From positions 22,074 through 86,073 of the forward strand of contig CAZXLH010000004.1 of the NCBI GenBank assembly GCA_964641455.1: a stretch of DNA of 64,000 bases. The letters are read 5' to 3'. The translations under genes and the position numbers were made by a program. The number at the start of each line of letters is the position of its first letter. The stretch's first letter is position 1. The notes below the pieces were generated by a model. It searched no databases and was not told where the DNA came from. It saw nothing but the letters and a program-made list of their open reading frames with translations. Source of the stretch: DTU015 sp964641455 (GTDB lineage: Bacteria > Bacillota > Sulfobacillia > Fermentithermobacillales > Fermentithermobacillaceae). Shown one piece after another: positions 25,290 through 34,211 of the stretch.

Positions 25290-25566
25290 TCCCATCATCT
25301 CCTAATAAATCACTGGAAGATGATTTCGACGCTTGATCATAAAGTACCTTTGCCAGCCCGATTCCGCCTGCCTGCGCCCAGGCGTTTCCCATGGCCTGAG
25401 ACAGTAACACATCCCATGGGCCAAGTTTCACACCTGTGCTTTTAGCCATATTGCGCCATATAGTTGTCAGAAAAACAGACTCAAAGTCCTGGCAGGCCTT
25501 AGCCAGTTGAAAGTCTTTCTTTCGGCAAATTGTGTTATGCTGCACACTGCTTACTTTGGTTTCCAT
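25261..25566 (-). CDS. Rod-binding FlgJ N-terminal-like protein
   Basis: A 101-residue protein matching the rod-binding domain of FlgJ: KACQDFESVFLTTIWRNMAK, then LSQAMGNAWAQAGGIGLAKVLYD. It lacks the muramidase domain of proteobacterial FlgJ, as in many Firmicutes. It probably caps and assists rod assembly, together with the two rod genes directly upstream on the same strand. It overlaps fabZ. Confidence 0.85.
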   Translation of the reverse strand: METKVSSVQHNTICRKKDFQLAKACQDFESVFLTTIWRNMAKSTGVKLGPWDVLLSQAMGNAWAQAGGIGLAKVLYDQASKSSSSDLLGDDGNERCLEMPG

Positions 25567-25590
25567 GTATCATAGCCCTTTGTTTTATCC

Positions 25591-26349
25591 TTATCGTTTA
25601 ATATTGTTTGCAATAGCCCACATCTGATCTGCAGTTTCCACTGATTTGGAATTGAGCTCAAAAGCCCTTTGCGCCACTATTAGGTTTACCATCTCGGTAA
25701 CAATTTCTACATTTGAGGCCTCTACGTAACCTGACAAAATTGAACCTGAACCTTCCCGCCCTGGTTCTACCTCAATTGCTTCTCCTGACTGAGGGGTTTC
25801 GCTAAAAAGGTTAGAACCTACGGCTTGCACTCCGGCAGGATTGGGAAACATGGTCAACACAATGCGTCCAAACTCCTGGTAAGAGCCATCAACCTTACCC
25901 ATGATCACTCCGGTTTTGTCGACTGCCAATTCCTGAGTTCCCTGTGGAACGACGCTTCCTCCCTGAATAACCACAGGATACCCTGATTGGGTCACTATGC
26001 GCCCTTCGCTGTCTAACCTGAGCGAGCCATCACGGGTATAATACTGCCGGCCGTCAAACCCTTCTACTGCAAAAAACCCTTGCCCCTCTATTGCCAGCGC
26101 CAAAGGATCGTCAACCCTTTCCAACGGCCCCTGGCGAAAGTCCCTTTGAGTGCCTGCTACGCGGACACCACTGCCTACAGACGCCTCAGTGTTGCCTAAC
26201 AGGAGGTTTTGATAATAAAGATCCTGAAATTCTACCCGCTGCCTCTTGAAGCCTGTAGTGTTAACATTGGCAAGATTGTTGGATACATTGTCTATGTTAA
26301 ACTGCTGGGCTGCCATTCCGGTGGCCCCTGACCATAAAGCCCTTATCAT
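25591..26349 (-). CDS. flgG: Flagellar basal-body rod protein FlgG (FlhP-like)
   Basis: A distal rod protein of the FlgG/FlhP type, 252 residues. The N-terminal motif is clear (IRALWSGATGMAAQQFNID, then VSNNLANVNTTGFKRQR), as is the C-terminal VEMVNLIVAQRAFELNSK-like stretch (EMVNLIVAQRAFELNSKSV). The order mbl-flhO-flhP is conserved with Bacillus, so it may be named flhP. AGGGG lies 10 bases before the ATG. Confidence 0.92.
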   Translation of the reverse strand: MIRALWSGATGMAAQQFNIDNVSNNLANVNTTGFKRQRVEFQDLYYQNLLLGNTEASVGSGVRVAGTQRDFRQGPLERVDDPLALAIEGQGFFAVEGFDGRQYYTRDGSLRLDSEGRIVTQSGYPVVIQGGSVVPQGTQELAVDKTGVIMGKVDGSYQEFGRIVLTMFPNPAGVQAVGSNLFSETPQSGEAIEVEPGREGSGSILSGYVEASNVEIVTEMVNLIVAQRAFELNSKSVETADQMWAIANNIKR

Positions 26350-26378
26350 TATCAGCCAACCCCTTTAATCGTCAGTTT

Positions 26379-27116
26379 CTATACTCTTCCTACCCTGCTT
26401 ACTGCCTGCCCTAAAGTCTCGTCATGGGCATGAAGAACTTTCTGCGCTGCCTCATAAGCTCTCATTGATGAAATCAAGTTTACCATTTCAGATACAGGAT
26501 CAACTGTAGATTTCTCAAGCGCCCCAACCTTCAAGCGAGGAGACTCTATAGGATTCGCAAAGCCGCTTGTTATTCGAAAAACACTGTTGCCTTCTTTAAC
26601 CAGGGCTACATCGGGAGGAAATGTGTAGATAACCAAACTGTCTGTTTCTTCACCGTCACAAAGTACCGTTCCGTCTTCTGAAACAGAATATGTTCTATGG
26701 GGTTCTGCCTGGATGGCTCCGCTGCTTCCTAAAACCCTGTAGCCTTCCACAGTCAGATACCCATCTCTGGCTTCCAGATTACCCATGCGGGTGTACCGGG
26801 TACCTGCAGGAGTTTCAACACTAAGGTAAGCACCCTGGGGCAACGAAATATCCAGAGGGTTATTGGTAGCCTCTATTGCTCCTACATTACGAAAAGTGGC
26901 AACATCGCTGACTACTGTGCCTCCGGCGTAGCCTCCGACGGAGGTTTGAGTATAAGGCTCAAATCTGTACATGAGAACATCATGGAAACTTCGAAACACT
27001 GCCTTATCTTTTTGATATGCTACAGTATCGGCATTGGCAAGGTTATTTGCAATCACTTCTTGGTTGAGTACCTGCGCCCTCATTGCTGTAGTGGCAGATA
27101 AAACCCCTCTAATCAA
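26379..27116 (-). CDS. flhO: Flagellar basal-body rod protein (FlhO/FlgF-like)
   Basis: A rod protein of the FlgF/FlgG family, 245 residues. It has an N-terminal IANNLANADTVAYQKDK motif and a C-terminal EMVNLISSMRAYEAAQKVL. Relative to the next gene the N-terminal signature is more divergent, as in FlhO/FlgF. TTG start with AGGGGG upstream. It follows the mbl gene after 91 bp, as in Bacillus. Confidence 0.88.
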   Translation of the reverse strand: MIRGVLSATTAMRAQVLNQEVIANNLANADTVAYQKDKAVFRSFHDVLMYRFEPYTQTSVGGYAGGTVVSDVATFRNVGAIEATNNPLDISLPQGAYLSVETPAGTRYTRMGNLEARDGYLTVEGYRVLGSSGAIQAEPHRTYSVSEDGTVLCDGEETDSLVIYTFPPDVALVKEGNSVFRITSGFANPIESPRLKVGALEKSTVDPVSEMVNLISSMRAYEAAQKVLHAHDETLGQAVSRVGRV

Positions 27117-27207
27117 ATAAAATCCCCCTGGGATTCATATCGTCCAAGAGAGCAAAATAATTAAGAGGTTCAATGTAAACTTATAACACTTGTCCTGAAA
27201 GCAAGCA

Positions 27208-28224
27208 CTATCCTGTGAGGCCTTTGATATGTTCTTTGTAGAGGGCAAAATTATCAAGGGCTATCATAGTGCCTCTGGCAACGCATGAAACAGGGTCTTC
27301 AGCTACGTGAACCGGTAAGCCTGTATCATCTCTGATTAGTTCAGGCATCCCTCTAAGAAGCGCGCCGCCCCCTGTTAAGATTATACCTCTGTCAATAATG
27401 TCTCCAAGAAGTTCCGGGGGAGTACGGTCTAAAACCTGCCGGATAGAGTAAGAAATCATGTCAAGCGATTCTCTCATGGCAGTTCTTAAATCCAATGAAC
27501 TAACCATAATGCTCCTTGGAAGCCCTGTAATTGCATCTCTGCCCCTAATCTCGTATCTTATGTCTAGATTGGTTTCAGCGTGGGCTGAACCAATGGCCAT
27601 TTTGGCTTTCTCTGCAGTCGACTCACCTATATACATTGCGTATTCTTTTCTTGCGTACTTAATAATGGCATCGTCAAAGGCGTTACCCCCAATGCGTGTA
27701 GATGCGCCTGCAACTATGCCGTTGAGGGAAAGCACTGCAATGTCTGTTGTTCCGCCGCCAATATCCACGAGCATGTGCCCTCGTGGCGCCGTTATATCCA
27801 AGCCTGCCCCAAGCGCCGCTGCAAAGGGTTCTTCAATCAAATATACTTGCCTGCCTCCGGCTGCAAGCCCTGCTTTCAGCACAGCTCTTCTCTCAACTGA
27901 AGTGGCTGCTGCAGGCACACATAAAAGAATCCTCGGCCTGAAAATAAATCTTCGGCCCAGGCTCTTGCGCATAAAGTGCCTAAGCATGAGCTCAGTAACT
28001 TCAATATCGTTTATCACACCCTCCATGAGAGGGCTTACAGTTACTATACTGCCCGGGGTTCTACCCACCATTCGCCTGGCTTCTTCACCCACAGCCAAAA
28101 CTTCCTTTGTTTCGACATGGCGGGCAATTACAGCAGGCTCTCTCAAAACTATCCCTTTTCCAGAGACGAACACTAACACAGAGCAGGTTCCCAGGTCGAT
28201 TCCTACGTTTTTGCCACCTATCAC
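27208..28224 (-). CDS. mbl: MreB-family actin homologue (Mbl-like)
   Basis: An MreB-type cytoskeletal protein that guides lateral wall synthesis. The actin fold motifs are present: GIDLGTCSVLVF (phosphate 1), VDIGGGTTDIAVLS (phosphate 2) and ILTGGGALLRGM (adenosine). The usual first Thr is shifted (GTCSV), a mild deviation. GGAG suits GTG 28224, giving MIGGKNVGIDLG and 338 residues; the frame opens at TTG 28239. Position after spoIIID and before flhO points to Mbl rather than MreB proper. Confidence 0.9.
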   Translation of the reverse strand: MIGGKNVGIDLGTCSVLVFVSGKGIVLREPAVIARHVETKEVLAVGEEARRMVGRTPGSIVTVSPLMEGVINDIEVTELMLRHFMRKSLGRRFIFRPRILLCVPAAATSVERRAVLKAGLAAGGRQVYLIEEPFAAALGAGLDITAPRGHMLVDIGGGTTDIAVLSLNGIVAGASTRIGGNAFDDAIIKYARKEYAMYIGESTAEKAKMAIGSAHAETNLDIRYEIRGRDAITGLPRSIMVSSLDLRTAMRESLDMISYSIRQVLDRTPPELLGDIIDRGIILTGGGALLRGMPELIRDDTGLPVHVAEDPVSCVARGTMIALDNFALYKEHIKGLTG

Positions 28225-28341
28225 ATGAGGACACTCCAAATAATTGATCTATCGGGTTATTCTATGAAAAGTGCTAAGTTCCTTCTAAAAGTGGCATATT
28301 TGGCGAATTTACTGAATTATCAGGTCAAAGTTAAAGGGAGT

Positions 28342-28593
28342 TCATGTGGCTTTTTGGTATTTTCTCCTGGTAGCCTCTCCCCCTCTGATATGTCTTTCTG
28401 CTTTGTTTACGTCCAATATTTCACGCACAAGCCTGGCCAATTGTGGGCGAATTTTAGGCAAGCGTTCTGTAACATCCTTGTGAACGGTACTCTTAGAGAC
28501 TCCAAAAACGCGGGCAGCTTCACGAACCGTTGATCGAGTATCCTTAATATATTCGCCAATTTCAATGGCACGTTTCCATATCACTTCATTCAT
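28342..28593 (-). CDS. spoIIID: Sporulation transcription factor SpoIIID
   Basis: SpoIIID regulates mother-cell genes after SigE activation. The 83-residue protein has a helix-turn-helix (about 20-43: TVREAARVFGVSKSTVHKDV) and the conserved basic C-terminal helix (HIRGGEATRRKYQ). AGGGGG lies 8 bases before the ATG. It is direct evidence that the lineage is spore-forming or recently so. Confidence 0.96.
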   Translation of the reverse strand: MNEVIWKRAIEIGEYIKDTRSTVREAARVFGVSKSTVHKDVTERLPKIRPQLARLVREILDVNKAERHIRGGEATRRKYQKAT

Positions 28594-28673
28594 ACCAGGT
28601 CCCCCTTAGTGGGATGTTACGGTAATATATATGCAAACATGGGGAAATCATGCGGCTAAGTGACTGCCTGTGT

Positions 28674-29477
28674 TTAATTGCCCGTGCTTAGAAACTCAAT
28701 AGGGTCCATGATCTCATTGTCTTCAAACAGTTGAAAATGGAGTATCTCTCCGCTAGTACGCCCAATAGTTTGACCCTGAGCTACTTGTTGCCCTAAGGCC
28801 AATCCGGACCATGTAACCCTGGCATAGCGAGTCTCGTAACGGCCTCCGTGGGCGATCACAATCACTTCGCCAAAGGTTTCGTCTTTGTAAATACGTTTGA
28901 TTGTCCCCGAACCTACTGCTTTTACTTCTGCACCTACTGCAGTAGCAATATCTATCCCAGGGTAGTAACGCCAATCTCCCAACTCCTCTGAATAGAACCA
29001 ACCTGGGCGTTTAATAATTTCCCCTGAAGCAGGCATAATAATTCCGCTTGCAGCCAAAAACGAAACAGCCTCCTGTTCATTGCCTTGCCCTGGTTTGGAA
29101 TCTTGGCCGGCCTCAATTTCGGCCAAATTCACTGAAGTTTCCTGACGAGAATGAGAATTGCCCTCTTTACCACCGTCTGCCGAGCCAGAGCCGGCCTGGT
29201 GGCTTTGGCCGGGCAGGCCTTGATCTGAATTTGAAAACGTTCCTGGGTTTTGTTGTTCGGTCCCTACAGGTTTGTCCACGCCCAGCATATCTGAATCGCG
29301 TGTGATACTTGCTCTTAATCCAAGGTACATACCTATGCCGAACAAACACACACAGCAGCAAATAATCAGCAATACTTTGCCTATATCCGGAGATACTTTT
29401 GCCTTAAAACAGTGCTTGGCTTTCCTAAAAATATGAACCTTATTGCTGTTTTGCCGTTTGCCCTGATCTCCCTGCAT
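28674..29477 (-). CDS. spoIIQ: SpoIIQ-like M23-family sporulation protein, degenerate active site
   Basis: A 267-residue forespore-membrane type protein: cytoplasmic basic tail, one transmembrane helix (about 32-53), a Gln/Gly/Ser-rich linker, and a LytM/M23 domain (about 150-262). The zinc ligands are eroded: the first motif reads YYPGID instead of HxGxD, and the last reads ILHFQ instead of HxH. It is therefore probably structural, pairing with SpoIIIAH across the septum as SpoIIQ does. GGAGGT fixes ATG 29477; the frame extends to 29522. Context spoIID-spoIIQ-spoIIID supports the call. Confidence 0.82.
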   Translation of the reverse strand: MQGDQGKRQNSNKVHIFRKAKHCFKAKVSPDIGKVLLIICCCVCLFGIGMYLGLRASITRDSDMLGVDKPVGTEQQNPGTFSNSDQGLPGQSHQAGSGSADGGKEGNSHSRQETSVNLAEIEAGQDSKPGQGNEQEAVSFLAASGIIMPASGEIIKRPGWFYSEELGDWRYYPGIDIATAVGAEVKAVGSGTIKRIYKDETFGEVIVIAHGGRYETRYARVTWSGLALGQQVAQGQTIGRTSGEILHFQLFEDNEIMDPIEFLSTGN

Positions 29478-29547
29478 AAGAACACCTCCGGCTCTATTAT
29501 TGCCATAATTTGCCGGAGGCATTCGCCCTTAAATCAAAACCTGCAGG

Positions 29548-30543
29548 TCATTCAGCAAAAATCTGAGTTACGGTAGTTCCAGGATAATAGTGGGCCAAAA
29601 TCTCCAAAAAGTGCTTGCCGGCTTTGCCTGCCCCATCGGCACCGTACTGGCACATACCAACGCCGTGCCCGTAACCTGTCACCTGAAATACCACCTTGTC
29701 ACCCTTGGGCGTCCACGTGAACTTAGTTGATTTTAGGTTAAGCGCAGACCTAAATTCCAAGCCTCTCATGTTTTTGCCATCAACCGTGATTTGTTTGACA
29801 CGCTCTGTAGGCGACAATGAAGTTACTGTTATGCTTCCTGATTGGGATACCCTTGAGGCCGGGATGCTTATGCCAAGTTTGTTCAGTGAAGCGGATATCT
29901 CGGCGGTGGGCACGGCAACCTGGCTGGGTTTAAAGTAAGGTGAATGGTTACAGTAACTGCAAACCACACTCTGAAGGTAGTCTACGTTATTACCCCATAC
30001 GTCTTTGGCAGCCTCAGTCGTGCCTCCGCACGTAGAATGATAAACGGCTTCAGCGGGAAGCCCTTTGTGCATGAGAATCAGCCCCTGTGTTTCATGGACC
30101 GCTTTTTCAATCTTTGGCCAGTTAATCCATGCGCCAATGATTCCCCACCGCTCCTTAATCACCTTTTCAGGGTTCCAAGCCTGGTCCTTAGCAGGGTTTG
30201 AAGTAACATCTGCTTTGCCGGGCATAGACGGAGCGCCGCCAAGCACAGACATTTTTTGAATGGCATATGTTCTTGCAACAATAGCCTGTGCCTTAAGAGC
30301 CTCGGGATGGAAAGAAGCCGGCATTTCTGATGCAACTACGCCTTTAACGTAATCTTCTAAATCGAGGGTAATTACTTTGTTCTCCGGTTCGTAAAATACG
30401 TCGATCTTAAGAATAGGGTAGCCGGTACCTGACAGATAGGGCCAAGGCACTGCCGGATCAGGCTCAATGCCCACTTTGCCGGCACCTGAAATCCCTGCCA
30501 ATATTCCAAAAACAAACAAAAGAAGGAAGAATGCTTTTTTCAA
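29548..30543 (-). CDS. spoIID: Stage II sporulation protein D
   Basis: SpoIID is a lytic transglycosylase of the engulfment machinery. The 331-residue protein has an N-terminal signal anchor (4-24), the family motif VVASEMPASFHPEALKAQA near 90 with the catalytic Glu, HSTCGGTTEAA around 170, and the C-terminal GYGHGVGMCQYGA. All are intact. TTG start with GGAGG. It sits between murA and spoIIQ, the Firmicutes order. Confidence 0.95.
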   Translation of the reverse strand: MKKAFFLLLFVFGILAGISGAGKVGIEPDPAVPWPYLSGTGYPILKIDVFYEPENKVITLDLEDYVKGVVASEMPASFHPEALKAQAIVARTYAIQKMSVLGGAPSMPGKADVTSNPAKDQAWNPEKVIKERWGIIGAWINWPKIEKAVHETQGLILMHKGLPAEAVYHSTCGGTTEAAKDVWGNNVDYLQSVVCSYCNHSPYFKPSQVAVPTAEISASLNKLGISIPASRVSQSGSITVTSLSPTERVKQITVDGKNMRGLEFRSALNLKSTKFTWTPKGDKVVFQVTGYGHGVGMCQYGADGAGKAGKHFLEILAHYYPGTTVTQIFAE

Positions 30544-30690
30544 TGTGCTTTTCCTCCATGGTTATTACTGGGCAATCCTTTTTGATTATTATTGAATAAC
30601 AGTAACCTTTATTCTTTATGCCCGGCAATTACCATTGATTCAGAGGAAAAGCAAGAGCCCTGGAAACAACATAAGGGCATCCTTGTAGCG

Positions 30691-31977
30691 TTACCCTCTT
30701 GCAGTAAATCCTGAAGCATATTCTATGGCATCATCAACAAGTGAAACCCGTGCGCCAAGTTGGCGAAGTTTCCCTGGCAAGTTGGCATAGCCTCTTTCAA
30801 CATGTTCCAAACCTGTTATATAGCTAATTCCTTGAGCCGCAAGGGCTGCAATGCATAAGGCAGCACCGGCCCTTAAATCAGCGGCTTCAACTTTGGCGCC
30901 GGTAAGATTGGAGACTCCTTCGATGACGGCATTGGGCCCTTGAATCCGTATTTTGGCCCCCATCCGGTTTAGTTCTTCTGCATGGCCGAAACGGTTTTCA
31001 AATACGGTTTCAGATATTGTGCTGGTACCTTGGCTTAAACTGCAAAGACTCATAAACGGAGCTTGAACATCGGTTGGAAAACCAGGATAAGGCAAAGTCT
31101 TAATATTTACGGGTTTAGGCCTGGATTCAGCCTGTATTTCTACACTCTTATGTCCTTCAATCACTGTAAGGCCGCATTCCTGCAACTTGGCCAGCACAGG
31201 CTTAAGATGTAACGGAATTACGTTTTCCACTGCAACGTTGCCTTGGGTAATTGCACCGGCCAGTAAATAGGTAGCTGCTTCGATTCTGTCGGGAATTATG
31301 GTATACGTTGCTCCCGGAAGTTCGCTTACACCGGTAATGCGAATTCTGGAAGTTCCGGCTCCTTTTATTTGAGCCCCTGCCAAATTCAAAAAATTGGCTA
31401 AATCTACCACTTCAGGTTCTTGAGCTGCATTATCTATTATGGTGTCGCCATTGGCCAAGCAAGCTGCCATCATAATATTTTGCGTAGCTCCGACTGAAGG
31501 TACGTCAAGATAAATTTGGGCTCCATGAAGTTTAGGCGCACGAGCATGGACAAAACCCTGCTGTATTGCAATGTGTGCTCCCATGGCTTCAAAACCTTTT
31601 AGATGAAGGTCAATCGGCCTTTGGCCTATAGCACAACCACCGGGCATTGGTATGGAAGCATTGCCGCAACGTACCAATAACGGCCCCATAACCAGGAACG
31701 ATGCCCTCATTTTGCGGACAAGTTCATAGGGCGCCTCACAAGTAAGTGAGCCTGACGCATCTATTTGCACTTGCCCTTTTGCTTGCTGTACGTTTGCACC
31801 AACTGCTTCCAAAAGGGAAATCATGGTTCGAACATCTGCTAAATCCGGAACACTTGATACAATGGATTTATTTGTAAGCAACGCACCTGCCAAAACAGGC
31901 AAAGCAGCATTTTTGGCGCCGTCGCACCATACTTTTCCCTTTAGTGGTTTTCCACCCCAAATAACAAGATCTTTCAT
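30691..31977 (-). CDS. murA: UDP-N-acetylglucosamine 1-carboxyvinyltransferase
   Basis: MurA performs the first committed step of peptidoglycan synthesis. The 428-residue protein has the N-terminal GAKNAALPVLAG loop and the catalytic Cys in PGGCAIGQRPIDLHLKG (about residue 115, the fosfomycin target), so it should be fosfomycin-sensitive unless other mechanisms apply. GGAG suits ATG 31977 better than GTG 31983. It lies directly after the ATPase operon, where Bacillus also has murAA. Confidence 0.96.
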   Translation of the reverse strand: MKDLVIWGGKPLKGKVWCDGAKNAALPVLAGALLTNKSIVSSVPDLADVRTMISLLEAVGANVQQAKGQVQIDASGSLTCEAPYELVRKMRASFLVMGPLLVRCGNASIPMPGGCAIGQRPIDLHLKGFEAMGAHIAIQQGFVHARAPKLHGAQIYLDVPSVGATQNIMMAACLANGDTIIDNAAQEPEVVDLANFLNLAGAQIKGAGTSRIRITGVSELPGATYTIIPDRIEAATYLLAGAITQGNVAVENVIPLHLKPVLAKLQECGLTVIEGHKSVEIQAESRPKPVNIKTLPYPGFPTDVQAPFMSLCSLSQGTSTISETVFENRFGHAEELNRMGAKIRIQGPNAVIEGVSNLTGAKVEAADLRAGAALCIAALAAQGISYITGLEHVERGYANLPGKLRQLGARVSLVDDAIEYASGFTARG

Positions 31978-31983
31978 GTCCAC

Positions 31984-32028
31984 GCTCCTCGAATTATTAC
32001 TACGATTAGTGTCCGTCTAAAGAGGAGC
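31984..32028 (-). promoter_or_regulatory. Inverted repeat covering the murA SD
   Basis: GCTCCTC on the minus strand (32028-32022) is perfectly complementary to GAGGAGC (31990-31984), which contains the murA SD. The 31-base spacer allows a hairpin that would hide the SD. A second small hairpin lies at 32055-32072 in the same gap. Neither has a T-run. Confidence 0.4.
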
Positions 32029-32096
32029 AATATCCCCGGAAATGGTGGTATGTTAAAGGTAAGAGCACCTTTATAAACCTTGATAAAATCTGCTAA

Positions 32097-32759
32097 TCAA
32101 TGGGCCCGAACGATTTCCTTAATTCTCATAAGCCTGGATATATTAGCCCGTTCCATTTCCTCAAGCCTCATTTCGACGCTTTTAACGGCTTGCTCCAATT
32201 CCGGAATTAAAATATGTTCCAGTGCATTTACCCTTCGCCTGGTTTTTTCTATCTCATCCGCTAACAAATGGATCGTTCTTTCAACATATGATAACCGTAC
32301 CAATAAAGGTAAAATTCCTTTAAATTTTTCAATGGCGTCATCAAGATCTGACGAGGTCGACGCCAAGCCATAACTTGGAAGGGCATCTGCGCTGCCGTCA
32401 TCTTGCTCCTCATGGTCATGCTCTGTGTCACGCTGAGCAATCTCCATTTGTGGTACTACCACATTCATGATTTGGCGGTAAGTTACAGATATTTCTTCGG
32501 CTCCGCCTGGCACCATCAAAGCTTCTTCCAATACAGAAGGTGACAAAACGGCACGGGCCAACGAAAAACTCTTATAAGCAGCAGCCAGCTCTTGCTCCAA
32601 CTCATGCCTTAACTGCTGGCTTTCATGGATGATTGCCAGAAATTCCCGCATTAGCTGGTCTCGCTTATCTTTTAAGAGCCTGTGGCCCCGTGTTGCCATT
32701 TGTATCCTACCTTTTAGACGAGTGAGTTCTTGTCGCGTGGCATTGGCCCTAATCTCCAC
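32097..32759 (-). CDS. atpD: V/A-type ATP synthase subunit D
   Basis: Central rotor shaft subunit D of the V/A-ATPase, 220 residues. It is a long antiparallel coiled coil: RANATRQELTRLKGRIQMA at the N-terminus and ARVNALEHILIPEL-like residues (RRVNALEHILIPELEQAV) near 180. The tip region carries a His/Asp/Glu-rich insertion (HDHEEQDD) around 118-125. It is the last gene of the nine-gene operon. Confidence 0.95.
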   Translation of the reverse strand: MEIRANATRQELTRLKGRIQMATRGHRLLKDKRDQLMREFLAIIHESQQLRHELEQELAAAYKSFSLARAVLSPSVLEEALMVPGGAEEISVTYRQIMNVVVPQMEIAQRDTEHDHEEQDDGSADALPSYGLASTSSDLDDAIEKFKGILPLLVRLSYVERTIHLLADEIEKTRRRVNALEHILIPELEQAVKSVEMRLEEMERANISRLMRIKEIVRAH

Positions 32760-32774
32760 CTTCTGTCACCTCCC

Positions 32775-34169
32775 TTAACCGGTTTGGCCATCTCCGTCTC
32801 CCTTGGGCATGTACTTATCGATATTTTCCTGGGACAGACGCTTAAGTTCGATCTGTGGCAACTGTGACATGAGATGCCATCCAAGATCGAGTGTTTCTTC
32901 AATAGATCTGTTTTCGTTGAAACTCTGGTTAACAAACATTTTCTCAAACTGGTCTGCAAAGCGCAAAAAGATTTTGTCGCTTTCTGTCAGCGCAGCCTCA
33001 CCTAGAATTACAGCCAATTCCCGTGCTTCCTTGCCGCGGTCATAGACATCTGAAAGCTGGTTAAGCACGTCTGCGTGGTCTTCCCGTGTTTTGCCTGCCC
33101 CAATGCCTTTATCTTTCAGCCTGGACAACGACACAGATATGTCTACAGGCGGATAAATACCTGACCTGTGAAGTTCTCTTGAAAGAATTATCTGCCCTTC
33201 TGTAATATAGCCGGTCAAGTCAGGAATAGGGTGAGTCTTGTCATCTTCCGGCATTGTGAGAATGGGAATTTGGGTTATCGAACCGGCTTTGCCTTGTATT
33301 CTGCCTGCCCTTTCGTAAATTGAAGCCAGATCAGTATACATATATCCGGGATAACCCCTGCGCCCGGGAACCTCTTTCCTGGCTGCCGATACTTCACGCA
33401 AAGCCTCTGCATAGTTGGTCATGTCTGTAAGAATAACCAGCACATGCATGCCTAAATCAAAAGCCAGATACTCGGCTACGGTCAAAGCCATCCGCGGCGT
33501 TGAAATTCTTTCGATAACCGGGTCATTTGCCAGGTTGGTGAAAACAACGGCCCTGTCAAGAGCTCCTGTAGCCCTGAAACTTGAGACGAAATAATCAGCT
33601 TCTTCAAAAGTAATGCCCAGGGCGCCAAATACGACAGCGAAGGGCTCCTTGGTTCCAAGTACGGTTGCTTGCCTTGCTATCTGGGCAGCAATTTGTGCGT
33701 GAGGGAGCCCTGCCCCTGAAAATATAGGCAATTTCTGGCCACGAACCAAGGGGTTCATACAGTCTATTGACGAAATACCTGTTTGTATAAACTCAGACGG
33801 ATATGCCCGTGCATAAGGATTAATTGGATCACCGCTTATGTCTAACCGCTTGTCCGGCAAAATTTTAGGCCCGCCGTCAATGGGGTTCCCTGCTCCGTCA
33901 AAAACGCGCCCAAGAATATCCGGAGATACGGGAATCTCAAGAACCCGCCCTAAAAATCTTACCTTAGACGACCTTACGTCGAGTCCTGAAGTACCTTCAA
34001 AAAGCTGTACAAGCGCCGTCCCTTCGGCAGCCTCAAGTACGCGTCCCCGCCGGAGCCGGCCGTCTCCGGTTTGTATTTCTACCAATTCATCATAGTGAAC
34101 TTCGGAAACCTGTTCGACCACAATAAGTGGCCCTGACACCTGCGTAATAGTCGTATATTCCAACGGCAT
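32775..34169 (-). CDS. atpB: V/A-type ATP synthase subunit B (non-catalytic)
   Basis: Regulatory subunit alternating with A in the hexamer, 464 residues. The P-loop position reads FSGAGLPHAQIAAQIA, the usual degenerate form that marks subunit B. Other motifs are VFDGAGNPIDGGP, TDMTNYAEALREVSAARKE and GRRGYPGYMYTDLA. Starts with GGGGGA upstream. It follows atpA by 42 bp. Confidence 0.97.
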   Translation of the reverse strand: MPLEYTTITQVSGPLIVVEQVSEVHYDELVEIQTGDGRLRRGRVLEAAEGTALVQLFEGTSGLDVRSSKVRFLGRVLEIPVSPDILGRVFDGAGNPIDGGPKILPDKRLDISGDPINPYARAYPSEFIQTGISSIDCMNPLVRGQKLPIFSGAGLPHAQIAAQIARQATVLGTKEPFAVVFGALGITFEEADYFVSSFRATGALDRAVVFTNLANDPVIERISTPRMALTVAEYLAFDLGMHVLVILTDMTNYAEALREVSAARKEVPGRRGYPGYMYTDLASIYERAGRIQGKAGSITQIPILTMPEDDKTHPIPDLTGYITEGQIILSRELHRSGIYPPVDISVSLSRLKDKGIGAGKTREDHADVLNQLSDVYDRGKEARELAVILGEAALTESDKIFLRFADQFEKMFVNQSFNENRSIEETLDLGWHLMSQLPQIELKRLSQENIDKYMPKGDGDGQTG

Positions 34170-34211
34170 ATAGATTCCCCCATGCTAAACTTTCCACTTT
34201 ATACGTTACGG

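Noticed and set aside
27458..28228. 256-codon frame antisense to mbl
   Set aside because: Shadow of a strongly conserved gene; low-quality composition and no SD.
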